DNA of 41,588 nt from an uncultured Bacilli bacterium (GTDB taxonomy: Bacteria; Bacillota_I; Bacilli_A; RF39; UBA660), in contig CALVJQ010000012.1 of NCBI GenBank assembly GCA_944332265.1, forward strand, positions 1-41,588, given 5' to 3'. A program made the translations under genes and the position numbers. Below the pieces are notes generated by a model. It was given only the letters and a program-made list of their open reading frames with translations, was not told the DNA's origin and did not search any database. This document shows positions 7,481 through 15,516 of this stretch, one piece after another; the stretch's first letter is position 1; every line of letters begins with the position of its first letter.

Positions 7481-8201
7481 ATTTACCTTTTTTTAATTTC
7501 TTCAAAATCTTAATTTCTGAATTAGTCAATAATCGATATTCACCTGATTGTAATCCTTTAACATCTAAAAAAGCAATTCTCTCCCTTGTTAACTTAATAA
7601 CTGGATGACCTACTCTAGAAAACATCTTTTTTACAACATGATTTTTCCCTTCTACAATAGTTAATTCAACCTTTTCTTTATTTTTTAAGCTATCTCTTTT
7701 CTTTATTTTCACCCTTCTAGGAACTATTTTTTCGCCATCTATAGTTACCCCAGCTTTTAACTCATATATTTCTTCAGTTGTCATTATCCCTTCAATTATT
7801 GCTAAATAAGTTTTTTCAATTTCATTCGAAGGATGCATTAAATAATTAGCAAAATCACCATCATTAGTTAAAATTAAAGCTCCTGTTGTATCATAATCTA
7901 ATCTCCCAACAGGATAAATTCTTTCTTTTGTATCGATTAAATCAGTTACAACTTTTCTTCCTTTTTCATCTTTAACACTACAAATATATCCAGGAGGTTT
8001 ATTTAATAAATAATATTCTTTATTAACCTGTTTATTTAAAGTAACTCCATCTACAACTATAATATCTTCATTATTAACTTTAGTCCCTAATTCAGTAACC
8101 AAATTACCATTAACATAAACTTTTCCTTCTAAAATAAGCGACTCTGCTTTTCTTCTTGAACAATAACCAGCATTAGCTATTACTTTTTGTAAACGTTCCA
8201 T
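7479..8201 (-). CDS. rluB: 23S rRNA pseudouridine synthase RluB
   Basis: A 240-aa RsuA/RluB/RluF-family enzyme that isomerises a uridine to pseudouridine in the large-subunit rRNA. An N-terminal S4 RNA-binding domain (R-L-Q-K-V-I-A-N-A-G-Y-C-S-R-R-K-A-E, residues 3-20) is followed by the catalytic domain with V-G-R-L-D-Y-D-T-T-G (Asp102 catalytic) and L-L-T-N-D-G-type strand. Full family length. SD GGGTGA precedes ATG 8201. The gene order dacB-spmA-spmB-(zinc-ribbon)-rluB closely follows Bacillus subtilis, where rluB is ypuL. Confidence 0.95.
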   Translation of the reverse strand: MERLQKVIANAGYCSRRKAESLILEGKVYVNGNLVTELGTKVNNEDIIVVDGVTLNKQVNKEYYLLNKPPGYICSVKDEKGRKVVTDLIDTKERIYPVGRLDYDTTGALILTNDGDFANYLMHPSNEIEKTYLAIIEGIMTTEEIYELKAGVTIDGEKIVPRRVKIKKRDSLKNKEKVELTIVEGKNHVVKKMFSRVGHPVIKLTRERIAFLDVKGLQSGEYRLLTNSEIKILKKLKKGK

Positions 8202-8219
8202 CTAAATCACCCGTTCTTA

Positions 8220-8228
8220 ATTATACCA
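8220..8228 (-). promoter_or_regulatory. Extended -10 promoter of rluB
   Basis: Minus strand TGGTATAAT (TG at 8227-8228, TATAAT at 8220-8225), about 19 nt before ATG 8201. No good -35 hexamer is visible at the right distance, fitting an extended -10 element. Confidence 0.5.
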
Positions 8229-8236
8229 ACAAAATT

Positions 8237-8737
8237 CTATTTTAGAACAAAAAAATATATTAAAATTATTCCAACAATTATTCCTCCAACAATAATAGAA
8301 ATATTACTAAAACGACGCATTTTAATAAATTTTTCTGTATCTAATTTTATGTCAACTTTATTACTATAATCAATTATATTCTTACTACCATAATTAAGAG
8401 TTGTATAAAATATAACAATAATAATAACAACCGCTAAAATTTTAAAACCAATATCAATATTTTTTACTATACCAGTTAATTCCAAAGCCAATAAAATACT
8501 TAAAAAAACTACAATAAAAAGTGAAATAAAAAAATTTGTTGTTATCATTCTTTTATTTGTTTTAAATCTATATCCACAATTAACGCATTTTTTAACCTCT
8601 TTTTTATTCTTTTTAGCACAACGTGGACAACTTTTAGTCTCAACCTTTAATAAAGTTCCACATCTTCCACATTTTTTAGAACCTTTAACGTTCATAAAAC
8701 CACATTTAAAACATTTAATACGTTCATCCTTTTGCAT
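8237..8737 (-). CDS. Double zinc-ribbon membrane protein
   Basis: About 166 aa. Four C-x2-C knuckles in residues 9-56 (C-F-K-C, C-G-R-C, C-P-R-C, C-V-N-C) form two zinc-ribbon modules, followed by three predicted TM segments. Zinc-ribbon plus TM proteins are common in Firmicutes and usually uncharacterised. Start ATG 8737 has an AAAGG SD about 9 nt upstream; the longer frame from 8785 overlaps spmB's end and lacks an SD. It is inserted between spmB and rluB, so it is probably part of the same transcript or closely linked. Function unknown. Confidence 0.8.
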   Translation of the reverse strand: MQKDERIKCFKCGFMNVKGSKKCGRCGTLLKVETKSCPRCAKKNKKEVKKCVNCGYRFKTNKRMITTNFFISLFIVVFLSILLALELTGIVKNIDIGFKILAVVIIIVIFYTTLNYGSKNIIDYSNKVDIKLDTEKFIKMRRFSNISIIVGGIIVGIILIYFFVLK

Positions 8738-8762
8738 AATATCACAACCTTTAATTATTATA

Positions 8763-9245
8763 TCAAAAAAAATAGTATGCAACAATAAAGGCCGCTAAAA
8801 TACCACAAAAATCAGCAAACAAACCAACTCCCAATGCATATCTTGTTTTCTTTATATGAATACTTCCAAAATATAATGCTAAAACATATATAGTTGTATC
8901 AGTTGCTCCTTGAATAACACTCCCCAAAAAACCCAAATATGAATCTGGTCCAAAATTTCGATATATATTAGTTAAAGCAGCTAAAGAAGCATTACCGCTT
9001 ATCGGCCTTAATATTACCATAGGAATAATTTCTTTAAATTTACCATTTATAATATCTAAAATTCCACTTTGAATAAAAACATTAACAGCTAATATCATTG
9101 CTAAAATAGCTGGAACAATTTCTATTAATATTTTTAATCCATCTATACAACCTTCAATAAAATAATCATAAATACTTACTCTTTTAACAAAACCATAAAC
9201 TAAAATAACAATAACTATACCAGGTATCAGATAATTACTTAACAT
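8763..9245 (-). CDS. spmB: Spore maturation protein SpmB
   Basis: A 160-aa polytopic membrane protein of the nucleoside-recognition (Gate) family. Diagnostic stretches are P-I-S-G-N-A-S-L-A-A-L, G-P-D-S-Y-L-G and I-Q-G-A-T-D-T-T-I-Y-V-L-A-L-Y-F-G-S. With SpmA it is needed for normal spore-core dehydration in Bacillus subtilis. SD AGGAGGA (9249-9255) precedes ATG 9245; the frame opens earlier but without SD. It overlaps spmA by 11 nt, implying translational coupling. Confidence 0.94.
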   Translation of the reverse strand: MLSNYLIPGIVIVILVYGFVKRVSIYDYFIEGCIDGLKILIEIVPAILAMILAVNVFIQSGILDIINGKFKEIIPMVILRPISGNASLAALTNIYRNFGPDSYLGFLGSVIQGATDTTIYVLALYFGSIHIKKTRYALGVGLFADFCGILAAFIVAYYFF

Positions 9246-9810
9246 TTTTCCTCCTAATAAAATAATCCAAAGTAAGACCACTAATTGTACTTACCATAGT
9301 TGCAATAATACTAGGAATAATAATACTAGTAGGATTAATACTTCCATATGCTTTTCTAAGTGCAATAACTGTCATTGGTATAATAGTAACTCCACTTGTA
9401 TTTAAAACCAAAAAAGTTATCATTCCTTCAGATGCCACTCCCTTATGCTTATTTTCATTTTCTAAATATTTCATAGCTTTCAAACCTGCTGGAGTAGCAA
9501 CAGAACCTAAACCTAACATATTTGCAACAATATTAGAAGATATATATTCTAAAGCTTTTTCACTCTTAACTGAAGGCAACAACTTTTTCAAAATAGGTCT
9601 TATAAGATTACTAAACTTTCTTAAAAGACCACTTCCACTAGCTATATTCATTATTCCAGACCATAAAACAATTAAAGGACCAATTGATAATATTAACTCA
9701 TAAGCATTAAAAGAACTATCTATTATAATATTACCTATTTCTTGATTATTACTAAAAAAGGCAAATACTATTCCTATACTTATTAAAAGAAACCATATTA
9801 TATTTATCAT
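9235..9810 (-). CDS. spmA: Spore maturation protein SpmA
   Basis: A 191-aa polytopic membrane protein. Family features: L-W-S-G-I-M-N-I-A-S-G-S-G-L early, A-N-M-L-G-L-G-S-V-A-T-P-A-G-L-K-A-M in the middle and F-L-V-L-N-T-S-G-V-T-I-I-P later. Acts with SpmB and DacB in spore maturation. Only 3 nt separate it from dacB upstream, and it overlaps spmB downstream, so dacB-spmA-spmB is one operon as in Bacillus. Confidence 0.95.
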   Translation of the reverse strand: MINIIWFLLISIGIVFAFFSNNQEIGNIIIDSSFNAYELILSIGPLIVLWSGIMNIASGSGLLRKFSNLIRPILKKLLPSVKSEKALEYISSNIVANMLGLGSVATPAGLKAMKYLENENKHKGVASEGMITFLVLNTSGVTIIPMTVIALRKAYGSINPTSIIIPSIIATMVSTISGLTLDYFIRRKNVK

Positions 9811-9813
9811 ATC

Positions 9814-10863
9814 TCACCAACTTAAGATAAAATCCCATAATTTACTAAGAAAACTTTTATTCTCCGTAATACTTTTCTTTTCATAATACAAATTTCTACT
9901 TCCTATAACTTCTCCATTTAATAACACTTCTATTTTTCCAACTATACTCCCATTAACTGCCTCTTTTATTTTATCCTTAGTTATTCTAGTTTCTATTTTA
10001 TCATCTTCCCCTTTAACTAAATAAAAATCATTTCTTAATTTATATTCATCTCCATAATCATCATTCTTATCTAATACTTTAACTCTCTTATAACTAGAAA
10101 AATACTTTTCATATAACTTTTGATGATCACTAAAATCATTCTTATCGTTAAAAGTAACTACTATTAAATTCATTTCATCTTTACTAGCAGTTGTTACTAA
10201 AGTACGATTAGCTTTCTTCGTATAACCCGTTTTTCCCCCTGTACAATATTTATAATTTAACAACAATTTATTTTTATTAAACCAATGATATGTTTTTAAA
10301 TTAGATTTAACAACAATTTCCTTTGTTTTAGTTATTCTCCTATAATGTTCATTTTGCATCGCATATCTTGTTAATAAAGCCATATCATAAACTGTTGATG
10401 TATTACCTTTGCCATCATTTTCCTCTAATCCTGAAGGATTTAAAAAAGTAGAATTATTCATCCCAATTATTTTAGCTTCTTCATTCATTAAATAAACAAA
10501 ATTTTCAACATTTCCTCCTACATGTGAAGCAATGGCTAAAGCTGCATCATTTCCACTACGCAATAACAACCCATATAATAAATCATCTAAAACCAACTCT
10601 TCACCAACTTGAATATATACACCACTTCCATAAGCTCTTAAAATATCTTGATTAACTTTAACAATATCTTCTAAATTACCATAATGTATTGCCGTTATAG
10701 CCGTTAATATTTTCGTCGTACTAGCAATCAGTCTTTCATCTTTAATATTTTTACCTTCCAATACTCTACCACTATCCATATCCATTACAATATATGCGCT
10801 CGCTTCAATTGCTTTTACCCATAAAGGAAAACACACCAATAACAATATAAAAAGTTTCTTCAT
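9814..10863 (-). CDS. dacB: D-alanyl-D-alanine carboxypeptidase DacB (sporulation-type)
   Basis: A 349-aa class A/S11 penicillin-binding protein that trims the terminal D-Ala from peptidoglycan stems. Signal peptide at residues 1-21; active-site S-T-T-K (Ser48, Lys51), S-G-N (103-105) and K-T-G (211-213) are all present. The C-terminal region (about 260-349) is the beta-rich PBP5-like domain ending in a hydrophobic, probably amphipathic anchor (L-W-D-F-I-L-S-W). SD AGGTGA lies 5 nt before ATG 10863. Linkage to spmA/spmB identifies it with the sporulation DacB, which lowers cortex crosslinking, rather than DacA. Confidence 0.93.
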   Translation of the reverse strand: MKKLFILLLVCFPLWVKAIEASAYIVMDMDSGRVLEGKNIKDERLIASTTKILTAITAIHYGNLEDIVKVNQDILRAYGSGVYIQVGEELVLDDLLYGLLLRSGNDAALAIASHVGGNVENFVYLMNEEAKIIGMNNSTFLNPSGLEENDGKGNTSTVYDMALLTRYAMQNEHYRRITKTKEIVVKSNLKTYHWFNKNKLLLNYKYCTGGKTGYTKKANRTLVTTASKDEMNLIVVTFNDKNDFSDHQKLYEKYFSSYKRVKVLDKNDDYGDEYKLRNDFYLVKGEDDKIETRITKDKIKEAVNGSIVGKIEVLLNGEVIGSRNLYYEKKSITENKSFLSKLWDFILSW

Positions 10864-10883
10864 AAAATCACCTAAATTATTTT

Positions 10884-10911
10884 ATGAAAAAAAGGACTTT
10901 TCTAGTCCTTT
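10884..10911 (-). terminator. Terminator of the GH25 gene
   Basis: Stem AAAGGACT/AGTCCTTT (10891-10898 with 10904-10911) followed on the minus strand by T-rich sequence; overlaps the stop codon at 10910. Confidence 0.85.
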
Positions 10912-11752
10912 AATCATTTACTACTACATAATCATAATATGATTCATTTAAATCAACATATCCTTTTATTCCATCAATTCTTCCTTTATCTGTATATTGC
11001 CACATATCATACTTTCCATCATAAGTAACCTTATCAATATACTGTGCATACCACAACTTATAACCTTCAAACAAATCTAAATTCCAATAATTATTAAGAG
11101 CATTTAAATTACTATATAACATTCCTCGATATCCATGAGCTCGCAAATAATCTAAAAACTTAACAGCATTATCATTAATTCTTTTTATATTAACCCCTTT
11201 AGTTCTTTTTTGATTAAATAATTCAAAATCATAAACAACCGGATATATTACCTCATAATCTTTAATTAAATTCAAAACAAAAGTTGCTTCTTCTAAAACT
11301 TCTTTTTCATTAATTGCTGTTGAATAAAAATAAATTCCAACAGGTATACCAACTCTATTAGCTTCTTTAATATTATAAGCAAACTTATTATCTTCATGTA
11401 TTTCATCATTACTCAAATTACGAAAGCCACACCTAATCATCACAAAATCAATTCCTGTATTCTTAACTTTATCCCAATTAATATCTCCTTGCCAACTAGA
11501 TACATCAATTCCCTTTACTACTTTTTCTACTTCTTCAACTTCCAATTTATTATAAATATCTTTATCTTTTTCTCTAATTTCTAATAAAAAACCTTGAATC
11601 TCATTAAATTCTTCATTCTTTAAACGACTAGCATACCCATCTTGAAAAACATACAATAATACACTAATAATTAATAAAGATAAAACAAAAACTACTTCTC
11701 TTCTTCTTTGCAAGGCGAAATTTTTAAAACTATCAAAGTAAGAATACTGCAT
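10910..11752 (-). CDS. Membrane-anchored GH25 muramidase (lysozyme)
   Basis: About 280 aa. One TM segment near residues 20-36 anchors an extracellular glycoside hydrolase family 25 domain starting at about residue 80 with K-G-I-D-V-S-S-W-Q-G-D-I-N-W, followed by V-M-I-R-C-G, Y-P-V-V-Y-D-F-E (acidic catalytic residues) and the closing M-W-Q-Y-T block. GH25 enzymes hydrolyse N-acetylmuramyl beta-1,4 links. The frame opens at 11830, but GGGAGAG upstream of ATG 11752 and loss of overlap with the next gene favour 11752. Downstream of a lipoprotein gene; upstream of dacB but separated by a terminator. Confidence 0.92.
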   Translation of the reverse strand: MQYSYFDSFKNFALQRRREVVFVLSLLIISVLLYVFQDGYASRLKNEEFNEIQGFLLEIREKDKDIYNKLEVEEVEKVVKGIDVSSWQGDINWDKVKNTGIDFVMIRCGFRNLSNDEIHEDNKFAYNIKEANRVGIPVGIYFYSTAINEKEVLEEATFVLNLIKDYEVIYPVVYDFELFNQKRTKGVNIKRINDNAVKFLDYLRAHGYRGMLYSNLNALNNYWNLDLFEGYKLWYAQYIDKVTYDGKYDMWQYTDKGRIDGIKGYVDLNESYYDYVVVND

Positions 11753-11804
11753 ACTATCTCTCCCTAAAAAAATTATAACAAATAAAAAAGAATAATTATA
11801 GTAA

Positions 11805-12353
11805 TTATTCCTCATAATTATAGATTCCATGAATCTTTTCTAAAGCTTCATTTGACAATTGAGAAACAACCCACTTATTATCACCTTCATTAACTACTTT
11901 AAACTCCACTTCATGTGAAATAGTATCAGTCGCTTGTTCCATTTGTTCTAATTTATAATCTAAAAACTTCTTTTTATCATATTCTCCGTTTTCATCATTA
12001 AACTCTTCCTTATGTTCATCAAAATAAGTTAAAGAATCTTTTTGTACCTTATATAAATCAATTACATTTACTTTAACAGTTATATAAGCAATATCTCCTT
12101 CTACTCTTTCACTTTCTATATTGTAAGTTAAAGAAGTATATTCTTTCCTTAATATATCCTTATATTTCTCTTTTTGTTCTTCTGTTAAATCTTCTTTATT
12201 AACAAAATCATTTAATTGTTCCAATACATTATCATCTAAAGTAACATACATTTCCAAGTAATCCCTAACAGCTTCCTTAGCTGTCATATTATTTCCACAT
12301 CCTGTTAAAATAAAACAAATCATTATCAATAAAACTATTATTTTCCTTTTCAT
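11805..12353 (-). CDS. Lipoprotein of unknown function
   Basis: A 182-aa protein with a lipoprotein signal peptide (K-R-K, hydrophobic core, L-T-G-C lipobox; Cys19 would be lipidated) and a charged alpha/beta domain resembling small DUF4878/NTF2-like lipoproteins (alternating T-A-K-E-A-V-R-D-Y-L-E start and V-N-E-G-D-N-K-W-V-V-S end). That resemblance is weak. SD AGGAG precedes ATG 12353. Located just upstream of the GH25 gene, so it may act at the cell wall. Confidence 0.8.
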   Translation of the reverse strand: MKRKIIVLLIMICFILTGCGNNMTAKEAVRDYLEMYVTLDDNVLEQLNDFVNKEDLTEEQKEKYKDILRKEYTSLTYNIESERVEGDIAYITVKVNVIDLYKVQKDSLTYFDEHKEEFNDENGEYDKKKFLDYKLEQMEQATDTISHEVEFKVVNEGDNKWVVSQLSNEALEKIHGIYNYEE

Positions 12354-12437
12354 TTCTTTTCTCCTTTACTTTTATTATTCTTTATAATTAACTTTTTATA
12401 CATCTTATGATAAAATACTTTAAAGGAAGTGATTTTG

Positions 12438-13442
12438 ATGAAAAAAACAATTTTAACTGGTTTAAGACCAACTGGAAATCTCCACTTAGGTCATTATTTT
12501 GGAGCTGGTCAAAGTTGGGTAAAACTTCAAGATGACTATAACTTTTACTTAGAAATAGCTGATGTTCAAGCTTTAACCGATAACTTTAATGACCCAGAAA
12601 AAGTAAGAAAAAATGTTAAAGAAATAACTGCTGATTTATTAGCTATTGGTTTAGATCCAAATAAAGTTAATTTCTTTATTCAATCTCAAATACCTGAAAT
12701 TGCCGAATTAACCGTCTTTTATTCTAATTTAGTAACAGTAGCTCGCCTTCAGAGAAATCCTACTGTCAAAGCTGAAATTGCCCAAAAGAAAGAATTATTT
12801 GGTAATGATGGTGAAAGCATAACATATGGATTCCTTGGTTATCCAGTTTCTCAAGCTGCCGATATTACTGCTTTTGATGGTGAACTTGTTCCTGTAGGTG
12901 ATGATCAACTGCCACTTATTGAGCAATGTCGCGAAATAGTTCGCAAATTTAACTCTATTTATGGTAATACCCTAAAAGAACCTGTTCCATATCTTTCCAA
13001 GACAACTAGAATAAAAGGTTTAGATGGCAATGATAAAATGGGTAAAAGCTTAGGAAACGCTATCTATTTAATAGATGATGAAGAAACTATAAAGAAAAAA
13101 ATAATGGGAGCTATTACAGATCCTAATAAAATAAAAAAAGATGATCCTGCTAATCCAGATATTTGCATGGTATATTATTATCATAAATTAGTAAGTCCTA
13201 AAGATACTGTCTCTAATATATGTAAAGAATGTCAAAAAGGATCTCGTGGATGTGTTCTTTGTAAAAAAGAACTAATTGAACATATGAATAATTACTTAAA
13301 AGAAATAAAAGAAAGAAGAAAAAAATACGAAGACAATCCTGAATTAATCGAAAAAATTCTAAAAGATGGTACAGAAAAAGCTCGTAAAAAAGCTCAAGAA
13401 CAAATTAAAAAAGTAAAACAAGCAATGAAGATAGATTACTAA
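12438..13442 (+). CDS. trpS: Tryptophanyl-tRNA synthetase
   Basis: A 334-aa class I aminoacyl-tRNA synthetase charging tRNA-Trp. HIGH-type motif H-L-G-H at residues 16-19 after P-T-G-N-L, and KMSKS-type D-K-M-G-K-S near residue 200. Near residue 235-275 it has a C-x21-C-x6-C-x2-C array (ending C-Q-K-G-S-R-G-C-V-L-C, with an extra Cys 3 before the second), close to the C-x22-C-x6-C-x2-C [4Fe-4S] motif of Thermotoga maritima TrpRS; most TrpRS lack it. The frame opens with GTG at 12429 but SD AAGGAAG before ATG 12438 sets the start. Confidence 0.96.
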   Translation: MKKTILTGLRPTGNLHLGHYFGAGQSWVKLQDDYNFYLEIADVQALTDNFNDPEKVRKNVKEITADLLAIGLDPNKVNFFIQSQIPEIAELTVFYSNLVTVARLQRNPTVKAEIAQKKELFGNDGESITYGFLGYPVSQAADITAFDGELVPVGDDQLPLIEQCREIVRKFNSIYGNTLKEPVPYLSKTTRIKGLDGNDKMGKSLGNAIYLIDDEETIKKKIMGAITDPNKIKKDDPANPDICMVYYYHKLVSPKDTVSNICKECQKGSRGCVLCKKELIEHMNNYLKEIKERRKKYEDNPELIEKILKDGTEKARKKAQEQIKKVKQAMKIDY

Positions 13443-13457
13443 AATCTATCTTTTTTT
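13428..13457. terminator. Terminator of trpS
   Basis: 10-bp stem AAGATAGATT/AATCTATCTT (13428-13437 with 13443-13452), then a T run. The left arm is the end of trpS. The same hairpin covers the stop of the small minus-strand ORF. Confidence 0.85.
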
Positions 13458-13615
13458 AATAAATAAATTCCTATTATAAAAAAATAAAATTCCCAACATT
13501 TTAATAAATATTTTAAAAAAATAACTAATGAATAACCCATTATTAATAAATTACTATAAACAATTATTATAAAAACACTCACACTAATTAAAAAAATTCC
13601 TAATATTTTTTTCAT
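13439..13615 (-). CDS. Possible 58-aa membrane protein
   Basis: An open frame from ATG 13615 to TAG 13439 encodes 58 residues with two hydrophobic segments (about 4-20 and 40-53) and a basic end (L-L-K-K-D-R-F). It fills most of the otherwise empty gap between trpS and the UppP-like gene. Against it: no SD precedes the ATG, and AT-rich sequence easily gives hydrophobic open frames. It could equally be intergenic sequence. Confidence 0.3.
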   Translation of the reverse strand: MKKILGIFLISVSVFIIIVYSNLLIMGYSLVIFLKYLLKCWEFYFFIIGIYLLKKDRF

Positions 13616-13664
13616 AATAAAGTATATTAAAAAAAAATATATATATTATATAATAGGTGAAATA

Positions 13665-14426
13665 ATGAATTTAATATCATGTCTAATTTTAAGTATAATA
13701 ACAAGTATTACTTTTTTTCTTAATATATCTACATCAACTCATATCTTTATATTAAATAACTTATTTAATACTAAAATATTTAACAACAACTTATTTATTA
13801 ACTTCTTTTATTTTTCATTTATTATCATAATTATTTATAACTTCCTAAAAATTAATATTTCTTCTTCCAAGCATTCAAAAATAAAAAAATATTATCTAAA
13901 ATACTTATATATTATAATTACCATATCTATACTTAACATAATCATATATTATATAATCCCTCATTTTCCAATAACTCTTAAAACAACACCCTTTAACTTA
14001 CTAATTTTATCTCTTATTATTCTCTTTTCTAATAATAAAAAAGGAATCAAAAAATTAAATAATATAACTTTTTTTGATTCCCTATTTATAAGTCTATCGT
14101 CAATATTAACAATTATTCCAACAATTAATCCTATTATAAGCAATTTACTTTTTTGTAAAATAAGAAAAATTAATAAAACAACATCTCTAAAACTTTCTTT
14201 TATCTCAAATATTCCTCTTCTCATCTTAAAAGCATTCCCAAGTATTTCATATATAATAAATAACAAAGATTACTACCCATTATTTATTATAGGACTAATC
14301 TTATCCATTTTTATTTCACAAAATATCTTATCTTATTTTAAAGATATATATAACCAAAATAAATTATATAAATTATCAATTTATACCTCTATTCTAGCAA
14401 TATTTTTAATATATTGGTATCGATAA
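13665..14426 (+). CDS. UppP/BacA-like membrane protein lacking catalytic motifs
   Basis: A 253-aa protein with about seven to eight TM segments. Two regions line up with undecaprenyl-diphosphatase UppP: F-F-L-N-I-S-T-S-T-H-I-F-I-L near residues 18-31 (UppP: E-x-L-P-I-S-S-T-G-H-L) and F-F-D-S-L-F-I-S-L-S-S-I-L-T-I-I-P-T near 136-153 followed by L-K-L-S-F-I-S-N-I-P (UppP: D-x-x-x-I-G-x-x-Q-x-x-A-x-x-P-G-x-S-R-S-G and F-S-F-L-L-x-x-P). The P-G-x-S-R-S-G phosphate-binding loop and the Glu-rich motif are replaced, so hydrolase activity is doubtful. SD AGGTGA precedes ATG 13665. Homology is inferred from spacing and would need profile confirmation. Confidence 0.6.
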   Translation: MNLISCLILSIITSITFFLNISTSTHIFILNNLFNTKIFNNNLFINFFYFSFIIIIIYNFLKINISSSKHSKIKKYYLKYLYIIITISILNIIIYYIIPHFPITLKTTPFNLLILSLIILFSNNKKGIKKLNNITFFDSLFISLSSILTIIPTINPIISNLLFCKIRKINKTTSLKLSFISNIPLLILKAFPSISYIINNKDYYPLFIIGLILSIFISQNILSYFKDIYNQNKLYKLSIYTSILAIFLIYWYR

Positions 14427-14427
14427 C

Positions 14428-15513
14428 TTAATTATCATCATTTAATTCATTATTTTTTTCTATTAATCCAATATCTACGCTATTTATTGAATCAAATCTT
14501 TTTGTTATTTTTTCTGTTGTTATATTTATATCTTTAATATCTTTGGTAACTGTATCAATACTTCTTGATAATTTATCCCATCTTTCACGATATTTAACAA
14601 ATTCTCTACTTAATTTATTCAATTCTAAGTGAATAATTCTTGCATATTTATCGCGTTCTATATTTTTTAGAATCATTTGAATTATAGTTAAAGTGCTCAT
14701 TAAAGTTGTAGGACTAGTAATCCATACTTTTTTATCATATGAATATCTTAATAATTCAGGATGATAAGCATTTATTTCTGCAAATATTGCTTCTGCTGGT
14801 AAAAACATTATAGCTTCATCAGCTGTTTCTCCAGGTATTATATATTTAGAACTTATCGCATCAATATGTTTCTTCACGTCATTTTTAAACATTTTAGCAG
14901 CCATATCTCTTTCAACTTGAGTTAAATTTCTATCTGTCATACGCTCATAATTTTCTAAAGGAAACTTACTATCAATACAGATAGTCCCTAAAGGTAATGG
15001 CGCATATAAAATAGAATCTGCTATGCTCCCATTACTCATCACATGCTGTAAATCATATATCCCTTTATTATTCTCACCAAAAACAGAAGATAGAATATAA
15101 CTTAAATTAACTTCACCAAATATTCCACGTGTTTTTTTATCTGTTAATACACTCTGTAAACTAACTATTTCTGTTGATAAACTATCTATTTTCTTTTGTG
15201 CTTCATCTATTTTAGTAAGTCTTTCTAAAATGTTATTAAATGTTTTATTAGTTTTTTCAAAATTCTGATCAATTCTTTCATTTACCTTATCATTTATTAG
15301 CATTAACTTTTCTTCTATTTTATCATTTAATTTTGTAAAATCTGCAGTCAAAAATTTATTAATATCAAATTTAAAATCAGCCAAATCATTACTTACATTT
15401 TTTTCAAGTTTTCCTAATCTTTCAACAATATCTTTATCATCATCCTTTTTTAATAATATTAATATTACCAAAACAATAAGAATAATTAACAATAATAGTA
15501 ATACATAATCCAT
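14428..15513 (-). CDS. rmuC: DNA recombination protein RmuC
   Basis: A 361-aa protein with an N-terminal TM (residues 3-22), a coiled-coil region to about 120, and the RmuC nuclease-like domain: R-G-I-F-G-E-V-N-L then A-D-S-I-L...I-C-I-D-S-K-F-P-L-E-N-Y (PD-(D/E)XK type core) and P-A-E-A-I-F-A-E-I. RmuC limits inversions at short inverted repeats in E. coli. Its stop lies 1 nt from the convergent UppP-like gene; 3 nt separate it from the upstream VTT gene, so these two are likely co-transcribed. Confidence 0.93.
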   Translation of the reverse strand: MDYVLLLLLIILIVLVILILLKKDDDKDIVERLGKLEKNVSNDLADFKFDINKFLTADFTKLNDKIEEKLMLINDKVNERIDQNFEKTNKTFNNILERLTKIDEAQKKIDSLSTEIVSLQSVLTDKKTRGIFGEVNLSYILSSVFGENNKGIYDLQHVMSNGSIADSILYAPLPLGTICIDSKFPLENYERMTDRNLTQVERDMAAKMFKNDVKKHIDAISSKYIIPGETADEAIMFLPAEAIFAEINAYHPELLRYSYDKKVWITSPTTLMSTLTIIQMILKNIERDKYARIIHLELNKLSREFVKYRERWDKLSRSIDTVTKDIKDINITTEKITKRFDSINSVDIGLIEKNNELNDDN

Positions 15514-15516
15514 ATC

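Noticed and set aside
13961..14266. Minus-strand 101-aa open frame
   Set aside because: Antisense to the UppP-like gene, which has the SD and membrane-protein pattern; hydrophobic antisense frames are common in AT-rich sequence.
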